Shown: piece after piece, positions 17,067 to 26,539 of the stretch
How the letters are laid out: each line of letters begins with the position of its first letter
Position numbering within the stretch: position 1 is the first letter of the stretch
Origin: Desulfoluna sp942491485
GTDB taxonomy: Bacteria > Desulfobacterota > Desulfobacteria > Desulfobacterales > Desulfolunaceae
Direction: 5' to 3'
Assembly: GCA_942491485.1 (NCBI GenBank)
Contig: CALOAX010000021.1
Coordinates: 62,001-126,000 of the forward strand
Length of the DNA stretch: 64,000 nucleotides
Notes under the pieces: generated by a model
Seen by the model: the letters and a program-made list of their open reading frames with translations, nothing else
Databases searched by the model: none
Told to the model about the DNA's origin: nothing
Translations under genes and position numbers: made by a program

Positions 17067-19229
17067 CTACCCGCCCATCACAGCCCGTGTAAACTGAAAG
17101 GCAAGAACGGAGAGGGTAAAGGCAAAGCCAGTGTTGAACACCACACTGAAGGTGGCCCATTTCCAGGAGGTCTCCCGGGCGATGACCACCACCGTGACGA
17201 AGCAGGGTGCGTAGAGCATCACAAAGACCAGCAGGGCGACGGCTGTAGCCACGCTCCACGTGGGGTCTGCAGCCAGGCGCGTGGAGAGCCCTTCGGCCTC
17301 TTCGGCGTCCACCTCACCCAGGGAGTAAGCGGTGCCCAGGGTGGAGACAATGACCTCTTTGGCGGCGAAGCCACCAATCAGGGCAATATTGGTACGCCAG
17401 TCAAACCCGGCAAGCTGGGTGACGGACTCCATGGAGGTGCCGATCTTACCGGCAACGGAGTTCTTGAGGGCATGCTGGGACTCAAGGTTATTAATCTCGG
17501 CAAGGCGAGTTTCAAGTGCCTCGGCGCTCAGGGTAGATTCAGCGCTGGTGCGCTGGGCATCGTAGCTTGCCACCTCATGGTCCGGAAGACCGGGAAAGGT
17601 CATCATGGCCCAGATGAGAATGGAGATACCGAGAATCACCGTTCCTGCCTTCTTAATATAGGACCAGGCCCGCTCCCAGGTGTGAATGAGAAGCCCTTTC
17701 AGGGTGGGCATGCGGTACGGGGGCAGCTCCATGACAAAGGGAGTGGACTCCCCTTTGATAATGGTGGAGCGCAGGAGTTTGGCCACCACCAGGGCTGCGG
17801 CCCATCCGCCCAGAACCGTCCAGAACATCACGGAGGCGGAGTTGTCAAAGAAGGCGGCAGAGATAAGAATGATCACGGGCACCTTGGCACCACAACTCAT
17901 AAAGGGAGCGGTCAGCACTGTTGCCAGTTTCTCTTTGGGGCTCCTGAGGGTTCGGGTCGCCATAACACCCGGCACCGCGCAGCCGCCGGCGATGCCGCCG
18001 GAGACAATGAGGGGCATGACCGAAGAGCCATGCAGGCCGAAGGCACGCATCACGCGGTCCATCATGTAGGCCATGCGGGCCATGTAACCGGAGTCTTCCA
18101 GAAAGGCGATCATCATGAACATCACCATGATCAGGGGCACGAAGCCAAGCACGCCGCCCACACCGCCGATGATGCCATCGACGATCAGGGATTGCACCAT
18201 GCCGTCGGGCAGGATGGCGGTCGCCACGTCGGCGAACCAGGCAAAGAAGTTTTCCACCCATCCCATGGGAATCTCGCCCAATGTAAAGGTGGTGTAGAAG
18301 ATGGTGTAGAGAATGCCGATCATGATGGCCGGCCCCATGAACTGCTGGGTGAGGACCTTGTCGAGCTGATCGGAGAACTGAAGCCGTGCCTGGGGACGAA
18401 CCGCCCGCACCACCCCTTCCTTCATCAGGGAGGCGATGTAGCCGTAACGGTAGTCGGCGATCAGGGACTCCGGGCTGATCTTCAGGGTCGAGCGGCAATG
18501 ACGGGCCACATCTTCGGCCATGTTGATGAGGGATTTGGCTGTTTCTGCATCATTGCGCACCCCCATCTTCACGACCTGCTCATCGTTCTCCAGGTACTTG
18601 ATGGCCACCCAGCGAGACGGAGCGCGCTCGGCCAGAAAATTTTTCTTCTCGATCACCTTCACCATGTCCTCAATGACGGGGTCAAGGTCAGGGCCGTAGG
18701 AAATTTTCAGGGGTTCCCAGTCACCGGTCTTTTCGGCCGCATAACTGGTGGCAGCTTCCAGGAGTTCACGCTTGCCGCCACCGACACGGGCCACGGTCTC
18801 CACCACGGGAAGCCCCAGTCGCTTGGAGAGAAGGGCGGTGTCGATCTCTTTGCCCTGCTTTCTGACCGCGTCCATCATGTTAAGGGCCAGAACAACGGGA
18901 ACCCCGAGCTCCATGAACTGAAGGCTCAAGTAGAGGTTCCGCTCCAGGCTGGTGGCATCAAGGATGTTCACCACCGCGTGGGGGCGGCGTTCCACAATAT
19001 AGTCTCGGGCCACCAGCTCTTCAGGGGTGTAGGCGGTCAGGGAGTAGGTCCCGGGGAGGTCCACGATGGTGAGGTCATGACCGTTGTGACGGGCATCGCC
19101 TTCACGGTGTTCGACGGTAACGCCCGGGTAGTTGCCCACCCTCTGCCGTGCACCGGTGAGGGCGTTGTACATCGTTGTTTTCCCGCAGTTGGGGTTGCCG
19201 GCCAGGGCCAGCGTCAAGTGCTTTTCCAT
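17067..19229 (-). CDS. feoB: Ferrous iron transporter FeoB
   Basis: A 720-residue ferrous iron permease of normal length. The cytosolic N-terminal GTPase domain has G1 GNPNCGKTT (residues 11-19), G3 DLPG (near 58-61) and G4 NMMD (near 116-119). The FeoB middle region and two Gate domains with about eight membrane segments follow from residue 280 (including a Cys in GGCAVPGVMA and SCGAKVPV, typical pore positions). It imports Fe2+ in anaerobes. It lies 45 bases downstream of feoA in the same direction. A large frame on the opposite strand is only its shadow. Confidence 0.96.
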   Translation of the reverse strand: MEKHLTLALAGNPNCGKTTMYNALTGARQRVGNYPGVTVEHREGDARHNGHDLTIVDLPGTYSLTAYTPEELVARDYIVERRPHAVVNILDATSLERNLYLSLQFMELGVPVVLALNMMDAVRKQGKEIDTALLSKRLGLPVVETVARVGGGKRELLEAATSYAAEKTGDWEPLKISYGPDLDPVIEDMVKVIEKKNFLAERAPSRWVAIKYLENDEQVVKMGVRNDAETAKSLINMAEDVARHCRSTLKISPESLIADYRYGYIASLMKEGVVRAVRPQARLQFSDQLDKVLTQQFMGPAIMIGILYTIFYTTFTLGEIPMGWVENFFAWFADVATAILPDGMVQSLIVDGIIGGVGGVLGFVPLIMVMFMMIAFLEDSGYMARMAYMMDRVMRAFGLHGSSVMPLIVSGGIAGGCAVPGVMATRTLRSPKEKLATVLTAPFMSCGAKVPVIILISAAFFDNSASVMFWTVLGGWAAALVVAKLLRSTIIKGESTPFVMELPPYRMPTLKGLLIHTWERAWSYIKKAGTVILGISILIWAMMTFPGLPDHEVASYDAQRTSAESTLSAEALETRLAEINNLESQHALKNSVAGKIGTSMESVTQLAGFDWRTNIALIGGFAAKEVIVSTLGTAYSLGEVDAEEAEGLSTRLAADPTWSVATAVALLVFVMLYAPCFVTVVVIARETSWKWATFSVVFNTGFAFTLSVLAFQFTRAVMGG

Positions 19230-19274
19230 ATATAGTCTGTTTACCTGTGTAAGATGTTCATGCCTTCAGCGGAG

Positions 19275-19517
19275 TTAGTCCTCGATGGGCTCCACAAAAA
19301 TAATGTCCGCTTCGCTGTTTCTCAAGGTCAGGGTAAAATCCCTCAGGCGAAGCGCCACAGGGTCCTTCAGCGGAGCTTTGCCGATCACCATGAATTCGGT
19401 GTTGGGAACAATCCCCATGTCCCGAATCCTGCGGCCCAGTTCACCATCACCTGTCACCATGCGGATGACACCCTTCTGGTTCACCTTCATCTTACGTAAA
19501 CTCATCATTTCTGCCAT
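19275..19517 (-). CDS. feoA: Ferrous iron transport accessory protein FeoA
   Basis: About 80 residues with the SH3-like FeoA fold: MKVNQKGVIRMVTG, then LGRRIRDMGIVPNTEF, the family signature, and a terminal IFVEPIED. FeoA is a small cytosolic partner of FeoB. The ATG at 19517 has TGAGG 5 bases upstream; frames from 19532 or 19553 are also open but lack support. No convincing Fur box was found upstream, although iron control would be expected. Confidence 0.9.
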   Translation of the reverse strand: MAEMMSLRKMKVNQKGVIRMVTGDGELGRRIRDMGIVPNTEFMVIGKAPLKDPVALRLRDFTLTLRNSEADIIFVEPIED

Positions 19518-19553
19518 TGTAGCCTCACTCATTCCAGTGTCACACTGCTTCAA

Positions 19554-20108
19554 GAAAGATAAAACGGGATCTCAACATACCCCACGCCACCGCTGCCGCT
19601 TCCTGCCTGGAAGCTACGTTCCCTGGGTTGCGTTGCCTGCCGCTCTCATCAGCGGGGAGGTGCGTCCCAAGGTACGATGGCCTCATGATTTTTAAGGACC
19701 GGTGAAGAGGGCAATGTCTTCAATTCAGATTGCCCGCCGGTGCGGTCCCCGACTCTGGGTCGCCATGTTTTTGGCAAGCCAAAGTTTTTATGGGTTGATA
19801 GCACAGCCCCTCACCCCATGCAACTCTTTTTTCAACGATTTCAAGCCCTCCCCCAAAGGCGCCGCCCAGCCACAAAACCATTAAAACAATTGATATTCAG
19901 GCAATTAGACCACACACAACATCTTTTGATGCATTTAATATTATTTTACTTCAGCAAAATACTTTTAGCCATGCCTAACTTTTGTCGTTGACAACTCACC
20001 CTCTCACCCCTATCTTTTTCATGCACCCGACATGGGTTAAACCAGGGCGATGCCCTTTTATTTTATCGTTTTTTATAAGCAACACCATGAACCGGAGACC
20101 ATCGTTCC
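19554..20108. other. Divergent intergenic region of the feo genes
   Basis: 555 bases between feoA and the divergent small Cys-rich gene. It contains a GGGCAAT/ATTGCCC hairpin at about 19708-19732 and an A+T-rich part from 19870 to 19990 that could hold promoters. I looked for GATAATGAT-type Fur sites and found none that I would defend. Confidence 0.4.
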
Positions 20109-20279
20109 ATGCTGGACAAAATTATCGTCATCATCATCGTCGCCGTCGCCTTTTTCTTTTTCGCCCGGTCCCTTTACCGAACCGCCACCGGTAAAAAGAC
20201 CGGATGCGACAGCGGGTGCTGCGGGTGCAGCTCAGCCTCCACCTGCGACAGCATCCCCGATGACAAACGATTGCTATAG
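20109..20279 (+). CDS. FeoB-associated Cys-rich membrane protein
   Basis: A 56-residue protein: a membrane helix at residues 5-20 (IIVIIIVAVAFFFFA), a basic stretch, then a Cys cluster CDSGCCGCSSASTC (residues 33-46, five Cys). This is the layout of the small FeoB-associated Cys-rich family (Pfam FeoB_associated), found near feo genes in anaerobes; its role in iron transport is not settled. It lies divergent from feoA, not in the feo operon. The ribosome binding site is weak (GGAG 11 bases upstream), but composition, helix and Cys pattern support it as a real gene. A repeat starts 1 base after its stop codon. Confidence 0.75.
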   Translation: MLDKIIVIIIVAVAFFFFARSLYRTATGKKTGCDSGCCGCSSASTCDSIPDDKRLL

Positions 20280-20280
20280 G

Positions 20281-20777
20281 TTCGCGAATGCTCCAACCCT
20301 CGTACCTCGGGTTGTCACATTCGCTGACGGGCTGTGCCCGTAAAAAACGGTGACAGGATATTCTCGGTTTCGTCTTCCCCGGTGGGCAAAACACATCCCC
20401 CAGAAAAAATGATCACCATTGCCCACTCTTCCCACTCAGAGGTAGACATGCATGACCCATCCTGCAACGTAACTCACAACCTGGCAGGACGGGTCTCATA
20501 TGTATTTTCTCACCGCCAGGTTCTACCTGGGTCGTTTTAAGCGCCCCCAAAAGCATGACACAAACAAAAGGGCCGTGTGCAATCCAAAGAGGATCGCGCA
20601 CGGCCCGTTGTGTTTAACGTAACAACTATCAAATCTTAAAAAATGTATCAGGCAACAAGGTATCCACCGTGATTCACGGGCGTAGCCCGTCAGCGAATGC
20701 GAACACCTCGAGGAACGAGAGGTGAGAGCATTCGCGAACCTGGGGTCCAGGGGATCATCCCCTGGCCGCCGGAGGCA
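20281..20777. repeat. Two module A repeats between the Cys-rich gene and the AOR gene
   Basis: 20281-20342 is a forward module A without box (CGCGAATG / CATTCGC and ACGGGC/GCCCGT). 20675-20777 is a full reverse module A with the hairpin CCAGGGGATCATCCCCTGG and box CCGCCGGAGGC, 8 bases from the AOR stop. Between them lie a CTTCCCCGG tail and a terminator at 20570-20606. Confidence 0.85.
20563..20606 (-). terminator. Rho-independent terminator for the AOR gene
   Basis: A 16-base stem (20570-20585 with 20591-20606, two mismatches) closed by a short loop. On the minus strand it is followed by TTTTGTTTGT. It lies about 180 bases beyond the AOR stop codon, after the repeat, so the repeat would be part of the transcript. 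Confidence 0.65.
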
Positions 20778-20785
20778 TCTCCCTT

Positions 20786-22723
20786 TTAAAACCGCTTGCC
20801 GCCCTTGGGGTAGGCGTCCAGGTCCATGAGCAGGGGGCCGTCCCATTTTTTCAGGGGGCCGTCTTCGGCGAGGGTTTCCGCCACGTCGCTGATGTTCAGG
20901 TGCTCACAGGTCTCCCTGGTGGGCAGGCCGGTCTCCGGATCGTAGCCGTTCTCTTTGTACCAGGCTTTAACCAGGGCCATGTGGGCTTCCCGCTCTTTTT
21001 CCCCTTCGGGGGTGTGTTTAAAGTCGGGACGCTGGGGCAGCATGTCATCAACGATGGTGATGCCCTGGCGGGCGTTGAAGGCTCGTTCCACGGCACCGAT
21101 GCGGTCGGAGGCCTCTTCCACCATCTTTCCGGTGTAGGGAATGCCCGTGGCTTTGGTGAGCATTTCCGCCAGGCCGTCAAAGAGTGATCCCTTCCAGATC
21201 AGGGGCAGGGCGCAGGTCCAGGTGTTTACGGCACCTTTGCAGCGACCGATGGTGTCGGCCATGGTGGTCACCCGTTCGCCGTGGATCATGGAGTGAACGG
21301 GGTCGTCGGTGATGATCCCTTTGTCCGTAAGGTCCTTGAGCACGTCTTCATCGGAGTTGTCCCCACAGGACCAGCTGCGCCCGCGCAGGTGGTCGGCACC
21401 GCGTGTGGCGATGGCGTGAGCCAGGGTAAAGAGGCCGGCGGGGTAGACCCCGCGTCCCAGGCCCTTCGAGTGGTAGCAGTACTCCATGGCATCGCCCCCG
21501 ATGATCTTGGCAAGGGAGTACATGCCTTCGGCGATGAGGTTGCCGAAGCCTTCCCGCATGACGGTTTTGTGCACCAGCTCCACCTGGTCTTTGGCGTTCT
21601 CCCAGGAGAGATCCAGGCCGCCGGTGACGCTGTCGTCGATGATGCCGCGGTTGTAGAGATCTTTGGCAAGGGCGATGGTGTTGCCGATGGCGATGACGTC
21701 CACGCCGTAGGCATCGCAGAGGTTCTCCATCTCCATGATGGCAACAGGGTCCTCCACGCCGCAGTTGGTGCCGAGGCAATAGACCGCTTCGTACTCCAGG
21801 CCTTCCCCGATCTCCCCTTTTCGATCCCCTTTGGGAATTTTATAGAGGTTCTTGCACTTGATATGGCAACTCTGGCAGCCCACCCGATCGATTTCATACT
21901 CTTTCCAGGCATCGTGGCGGAGCTGTTCGGGTACCTCGTCGGGGGGAAGTTCCTTTTCAAAGTTGCGGTAGCCGGGGTACCAGTGGGTGATGCCGTAGTG
22001 GGAGCCGTAGACGGATGCCACTTCCTGCTGCACCCGGTCCTTGGCCATGAACTGCTTGTCCTCTTTGGAAAGGGCGAGAAACCCCTGCCGGTCGAAGAGT
22101 TCGGGTCGCCCCGTCCCTCGTAAGACGATGGCCTTCAGGTTTTTAGACCCCCAGACCGCCCCACTGCCCCGCGAGGCCGACGCGTACTTGTCCACCATGG
22201 TGGAGGCAAGGCGCACCAGGTTCTCTCCAGCCTGACCGATGCAGGCCACGCAGACGCCTTTGCCGTGGCGCTCCACAAGAATGTCGGTGGTGGTCCAGGT
22301 GTCGAGGCCCCAGAGGTCACCGGCATCATGGATGGAGACCTCGTCATCTTCAATCAGCATGTAGACGGGTTTGTCCGCTGCGCCCTTCACCACAATCTGG
22401 TCGTAGCCGGCCCGTTTCATGACGTTGGCCATGGTACCACCCACGTTGCCGTCGCCCATGATGCCGCTGTAGGGAGAGAGGGTGCTCACATGAAGGCGAC
22501 TGGAGAGCCCCATGGTTGTTGCTGTCAGGGTTCCCGTGGCAAAACAGAGAATATTTTCAGGTCCCAGGGGATCGACGCCCGGCCCCACCTCGTCAAAAAG
22601 GGTTTTTGCGTTGAGTCCGCGTCCGCCCAGAAAATCTTTGGCCACATCGGTATCCAGGGCCTTTTTTTCCAAGGTTCCACGGGTCAGGTCCACACGAAGA
22701 ACGGTTCCACACCATCCGAACAT
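20786..22723 (-). CDS. Aldehyde:ferredoxin oxidoreductase (AOR family)
   Basis: A 645-residue tungsten- or molybdenum-pterin enzyme. It should oxidise aldehydes to acids, or run in reverse, with ferredoxin as electron partner. The N-terminal domain starts WCGTVLRVDLTRG with LGGRGLNAK (pterin binding), and the [4Fe-4S] ligands C-x2-C-x3-C appear as CQSCHIKC at about residues 281-288, with later Cys in RCKGAVNTWTC. The ATG at 22723 has AGGAG 7 bases upstream; the frame from 22858 adds 45 residues with no support. It stands alone, which is usual for AOR family enzymes in sulfate reducers. Substrate cannot be assigned. Confidence 0.9.
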   Translation of the reverse strand: MFGWCGTVLRVDLTRGTLEKKALDTDVAKDFLGGRGLNAKTLFDEVGPGVDPLGPENILCFATGTLTATTMGLSSRLHVSTLSPYSGIMGDGNVGGTMANVMKRAGYDQIVVKGAADKPVYMLIEDDEVSIHDAGDLWGLDTWTTTDILVERHGKGVCVACIGQAGENLVRLASTMVDKYASASRGSGAVWGSKNLKAIVLRGTGRPELFDRQGFLALSKEDKQFMAKDRVQQEVASVYGSHYGITHWYPGYRNFEKELPPDEVPEQLRHDAWKEYEIDRVGCQSCHIKCKNLYKIPKGDRKGEIGEGLEYEAVYCLGTNCGVEDPVAIMEMENLCDAYGVDVIAIGNTIALAKDLYNRGIIDDSVTGGLDLSWENAKDQVELVHKTVMREGFGNLIAEGMYSLAKIIGGDAMEYCYHSKGLGRGVYPAGLFTLAHAIATRGADHLRGRSWSCGDNSDEDVLKDLTDKGIITDDPVHSMIHGERVTTMADTIGRCKGAVNTWTCALPLIWKGSLFDGLAEMLTKATGIPYTGKMVEEASDRIGAVERAFNARQGITIVDDMLPQRPDFKHTPEGEKEREAHMALVKAWYKENGYDPETGLPTRETCEHLNISDVAETLAEDGPLKKWDGPLLMDLDAYPKGGKRF

Positions 22724-23002
22724 AACGACACTCCTGGGGCGATTCAGGCTCCGCCCAATACATGTTCCCACATACAATCCGGTGATGATGACGCTGAGTC
22801 CACCACCGAATAAACCTGCCGGGAGATCTCGCCGGAACACAGCTCCGAGCCCTCTCACAGCATCAAAAAGTCGAGCAAACCTTTATCCTTACCGCATTAT
22901 TCCCTATCAGGCAACCCCAGGACACAATCTTCTTTACTCTATCATTCCGGGACCCTATACTGACAAAATCAACAACCACCATTGAGAAAACAAAAAAGCA
23001 TT

Positions 23003-23098
23003 GCCTCCAACGGCAAGGTGAGGGCACCTTGAAACCCTATGGCGAATGCGTGAATGTCGTCCTTGTGCAATCACTTTCGGGGCATTCGCACAAAAGGT
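23003..23098 (+). repeat. Module A' repeat, degenerate box
   Basis: Box CCTCCAACGG, hairpin AAGGTGAGGGCACCTT, and arms GCGAATGC/GCATTCGC without the usual CTCGTTCCTCG apex. It lies in the divergent region between the AOR gene and the aldolase gene, facing the AOR gene's 5' side. Confidence 0.75.
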
Positions 23099-23319
23099 TA
23101 CGCTCTACAACTGCCCCTGCAGGAAATGCCCGTTTCATTATTCATGAAACCATGAATCAATGTTGACAATAACCGAAACAAAGATACTGGCAGGGTTCTC
23201 CACGTTAAAGGAGGATCACCAAGGCTCCCGACCTTCGTTCCCCGGGTCGATGACTTGAAGAGCGACCATCGCCCTTGTTTTTTTTACCCATACCCACCCA
23301 ACACGTGAAGGACCGTGCA

Positions 23320-23973
23320 ATGAATTCATATGTCACCATCAAACAAGATGTCCTGGATGCCGCCCTCTGGCTCTCGAGAAACCAATACTTTGGTTCCTAT
23401 CTCAGCTCGGGGGGCAATGTCTCCGCACGGGTTCCAGGCAAAGAGCTCTTTGCCATCACCCCCTCCTCGGTGCCCTACGACGAGCTTACCACCGATGAAA
23501 TCTGCCTGCTTGATTTTGATCTGAACCGCATTGAAGGCGACCTCAAACCATCCATTGAGGCGGGCATGCACGCCACCATCTACAGCCGCCGCTCCGATGT
23601 GGAGGCCGTGGCCCATACCCACCAGTTCCATGCCAGCATCTTCTCGGTTCTCAACAAGTCCATCCCCCCGCTCTTTGACGAGATCACCCTCTACATCGGC
23701 AACCAGGTGGATGTGGTTCCCTACGCCATCAGCGGCACCGATGCCCTGGCCGCCCAGGTGGGCCGCACCGTAGCCAACGGATGCTTCTGCTTTATCATGC
23801 AGAACCACGGTGCCCTGAACCTCGGCCGCAACCTCAAGGAGGCCATGCGAAACGCCGAGCTCCTTGAAAAAATTGCCAAGGTGTACCACAGCGCCCTCTC
23901 CACCGGACTTCCCATCACCACGCTCCCGGAAAATGCCCTCACCTTCTGGGAGGAAGTTCGGCAGACCATCTGA
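23320..23973 (+). CDS. Class II aldolase/adducin family protein
   Basis: A 217-residue zinc aldolase of the fuculose-1-phosphate / ribulose-5-phosphate epimerase superfamily. GGNVSARV (substrate phosphate loop) is near residue 29, the catalytic acidic residue lies in IEAGMHATIY, and the zinc His pair is AHTHQFH, with a later QNHGALNLG. Members cleave sugar phosphates or act on related hydroxy-keto compounds; the true substrate is unknown. The ATG at 23320 has GAAGGA 7 bases upstream, so a frame from 23275 is not used. Its neighbours give no pathway. Confidence 0.82.
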   Translation: MNSYVTIKQDVLDAALWLSRNQYFGSYLSSGGNVSARVPGKELFAITPSSVPYDELTTDEICLLDFDLNRIEGDLKPSIEAGMHATIYSRRSDVEAVAHTHQFHASIFSVLNKSIPPLFDEITLYIGNQVDVVPYAISGTDALAAQVGRTVANGCFCFIMQNHGALNLGRNLKEAMRNAELLEKIAKVYHSALSTGLPITTLPENALTFWEEVRQTI

Positions 23974-24064
23974 TCCTTAAGATCGGGCCGTCCTCCAGGC
24001 CGAGCCTTGCCCCGCCCCAGGCAAACGCTCACTTTTTTTGTAACTGTTCAGTTCCGAAAAAACA

Positions 24065-24425
24065 GCCTCCGGCGGCAAGGTGTACCACCTTGAAAGCAGG
24101 TTGCGGATGCGCTTTGCCCCTCGTTCCTCGGGTCAAATCACATCCGCCTTTCGTGCGGGAATAATTGAGGGGTTCTTTTAAGACCTAAAAATTTAGCCCT
24201 CGGTAGGGCCGCCGGAGGCACCAGCTGAAAACCTATCGGGGCTCATTTTACGTGCAAAACCACAAAGAGTACGAAGCGCATTCGGGCTGCACGAAGGAGG
24301 TTAATCCACCTCACTCGTTGTTCACGGACAAAGCCCGTCAGCGAATGTGATCAGCCCGAGGAACGAGGGCTGGAAACATTCGCGAACCTGGGGTCCAAGG
24401 GCTCAGCCCTTGGCTGCCGGAGGCA
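24065..24425. repeat. Three-module repeat island
   Basis: 24065-24150 forward module A (arms GCGGATG/CATCCGC), 24176-24223 reverse module B remnant with box GCCGCCGGAGGC, 24322-24425 reverse module A with hairpin CCAAGGGCTCAGCCCTTGG and box CTGCCGGAGGC. It separates the aldolase gene from mnmH. Confidence 0.85.
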
Positions 24426-24589
24426 CAGCTACATAGTTACCATTTTTTTCGGTGGCCTCCCATGGCCCCTTTCTGATAAGGAACGTGCTCATAATTATTA
24501 AGGAAGCCATCGCAACCCATCCGACCTTTGATTCGTTTTGCGCTGACATCCGTCACCTCAACCAACGAATTTAAAAGGGATAGATACCC

Positions 24590-25795
24590 ATGACCCATAG
24601 CGACCCCGACGAACACCCCCAAAAGGAGGAGCTGGAAGCCATACTGAAACAAGTGCTTCCCTTGAACCTTCCCCACGTTCATTTTAAAGACATCGTCAAG
24701 ATTGAACGGATGATGCCCCAGGACGATTTCACGGAGCCCCTCACCGACCTCGCCCATGGAAAAACAGGCGGCATCACCCTCATCGATGTTCGTTCCGAAG
24801 CCGAATTCGAAAAAGAGCGCCTCCCCTTCTCCGTCAACCTTCCCATCCTCACCAACGAGGAGCGTCACAAGGTCGGGCTTATTTACAAGCGTCACGACAA
24901 GGACCTTGCGCTCTCCTACGCCTGGTACCTGGCCAAGGAAAAAGAAGAGGCTTACCTGGAGAAAGTACGCGAGCTGGCCAAAGGCGGCCCGGTGATCCTC
25001 TACTGCTGGCGAGGCGGCGGACGAAGCGGCTACACCACCAGCATGCTCAACGAAAACGGCATTGATGCGGTGCGCCTTACCGGCGGCCAGAAAGCCTTTC
25101 GAAAAAAGGTCCAGACCCTTCTCTATGAGGGAGAGCTGGAGCTTTTACCCATCTCGGGCAAGACGGGCTGCGGCAAATCCGAACTCCTGGAGTACATCCA
25201 GGCCCACTATCCGGAAGCCCCTGTCCTCCACCTCGAGGCAGCTGCAGGCCATGCCGCTTCGGTATTCGGTGAAATCCGGTTTAACCTCATGGGAGGGTCC
25301 CTGGCCAAAAGCCAGAGGGACTTTGAGACCAACCTCTACGTCAACCTGCTTCAATTCAGGGGCTCGGACGGCAGCTTCCCCCCCTTTCTCACCGAGATGG
25401 AGAGCAAAAAGATCGGGCAGTTCAACCTGCCTCCGGTCATCTGCAAAGCCCTGAGCAAAGAGACCCATATCGGCCTCACCTGCCCCCTCGAGTCCAGACT
25501 GGACCGCCTGAAACGGGAATACTTCGGCAACGGTGGAAAAGAGGCGGAGACCATGGTGAAAGAGGCCATCCGGTTCCTGACACGGCGAGTTGGAAACAAG
25601 GCGGTGGAGAGATGGTTTGATGCCATCGATGCCGGGGACTACCTCGTATTCCTTCGGGAGGTGATGGTGGACTACTATGACGTGGTGTACAAAGAGGTGG
25701 AGAACAAGCCCCTGGTCATCGTGGACAACGCCGATGTCAGCCAGGCCGCAAAAAATATCGTGGAGTGGTACACAAACAGGACACAGACGGCCTGA
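24590..25795 (+). CDS. mnmH: tRNA 2-selenouridine synthase MnmH (SelU)
   Basis: A 401-residue two-domain enzyme. A rhodanese domain (about 55-165) has the active-site loop YCWRGGGRSG with Cys near 139, and a P-loop domain follows (ISGKTGCGKS, about 187-196). MnmH uses selenophosphate to turn 2-thiouridine at tRNA wobble position 34 into 2-selenouridine, through a geranylated intermediate. Length and motif order match the family. The gene implies that the cell makes selenophosphate; selD is not in this window. It is followed after 12 bases by a release-factor-like gene, probably in one transcript. Confidence 0.93.
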   Translation: MTHSDPDEHPQKEELEAILKQVLPLNLPHVHFKDIVKIERMMPQDDFTEPLTDLAHGKTGGITLIDVRSEAEFEKERLPFSVNLPILTNEERHKVGLIYKRHDKDLALSYAWYLAKEKEEAYLEKVRELAKGGPVILYCWRGGGRSGYTTSMLNENGIDAVRLTGGQKAFRKKVQTLLYEGELELLPISGKTGCGKSELLEYIQAHYPEAPVLHLEAAAGHAASVFGEIRFNLMGGSLAKSQRDFETNLYVNLLQFRGSDGSFPPFLTEMESKKIGQFNLPPVICKALSKETHIGLTCPLESRLDRLKREYFGNGGKEAETMVKEAIRFLTRRVGNKAVERWFDAIDAGDYLVFLREVMVDYYDVVYKEVENKPLVIVDNADVSQAAKNIVEWYTNRTQTA

Positions 25796-25807
25796 TAAGG
25801 GGACCCT

Positions 25808-26224
25808 TTGCCCATTTTCATTTCAAATCGAATCACCCTTTCCGACGATGAGGTGGACCTGTCCGCCGTCAAGGCCTCCGGCCCCGGCGGACAGCATGTC
25901 AACACGGCAGCCACCGCCATCCACCTGAGGTTCGACATCCGAGCATCCTCCCTGCCGGAGGTCTACAAGGAACGCCTCCTTGCCCTTTCCGATCACCGGA
26001 TCACCGACGAGGGCATCGTGATCATCAAGTCCCGGGAGCACCGGAGCCGGGAAATGAACCGGCAGGGAGCCATCGAACGCCTGGCCATCCTGATCCGAAG
26101 CGTGGCCGAAGCCCCCAAAAAAAGACGCCCCACACGGCCATCTAAAAATGCCCGTGCAAAACGGGTGAATGCCAAGGTCCGTCGTGGCGACATCAAAAAA
26201 ATGCGCGGAAAAGTCACGCATTAG
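25808..26224 (+). CDS. arfB: Peptidyl-tRNA hydrolase ArfB-like ribosome rescue factor
   Basis: A 138-residue RF-1 domain protein. The catalytic GGQ motif is at residues 27-29 (ASGPGGQHVNTAATAI), and the basic C-terminal tail (RRPTRPSKNARAKRVNAKVRR) is the part of ArfB/YaeJ that enters the mRNA channel of stalled ribosomes. It lacks codon-recognition domains, so it should free peptides from non-stop complexes. The start is TTG at 25808 with AAGGGGA about 5 bases upstream, and no ATG fits. It is likely coupled to mnmH, joining two translation-related genes. Confidence 0.88.
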   Translation: MPIFISNRITLSDDEVDLSAVKASGPGGQHVNTAATAIHLRFDIRASSLPEVYKERLLALSDHRITDEGIVIIKSREHRSREMNRQGAIERLAILIRSVAEAPKKRRPTRPSKNARAKRVNAKVRRGDIKKMRGKVTH

Positions 26225-26243
26225 ACCACGCCAAAAAAACCGT

Positions 26244-26406
26244 GCCTCCGGCGGCAAGGTGTGCCACCTTGAAAGCAGGTTGCGGATGCGCTTTGCCCCT
26301 CGTTCCTCGGGTCAAATCACATCCGCATTTAAAACCGAACTCATTCAAGGACACGCCTTAAGACCTGTTTATCAAACGTTTGAAAATCTTGGCCTTCCGG
26401 AGGCAT
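26244..26406. repeat. Compact repeat island between arfB and the TRIC gene
   Basis: 26244-26330 forward module A, box 19 bases after the arfB stop, with arms GCGGATG/CATCCGC. About 26360-26406 is a worn reverse module B ending CTTCCGGAGGC. Confidence 0.8.
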
Positions 26407-26539
26407 AGCTGAACAGGTCGCATCACACAGCCCCCCCCAACATATTTTCCCGTTGCAGGACACCCGCGATGTGATATGTAAGCGCCGAATCCGGTTCTCT
26501 ATTTTTTCAATCCTGAGTTTTCAGCTTAAGTGAGACGTT

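Noticed and set aside
17052..19235. A 727-codon open frame on the plus strand
   Set aside because: It is antisense to feoB, is full of His, Gly and Asp as expected for a shadow, and has no recognisable domain. High GC content keeps the opposite frame open.
19518..20108. Fur box for the feo genes
   Set aside because: No stretch fits the 19-base inverted repeat well enough to call, though iron control is likely.
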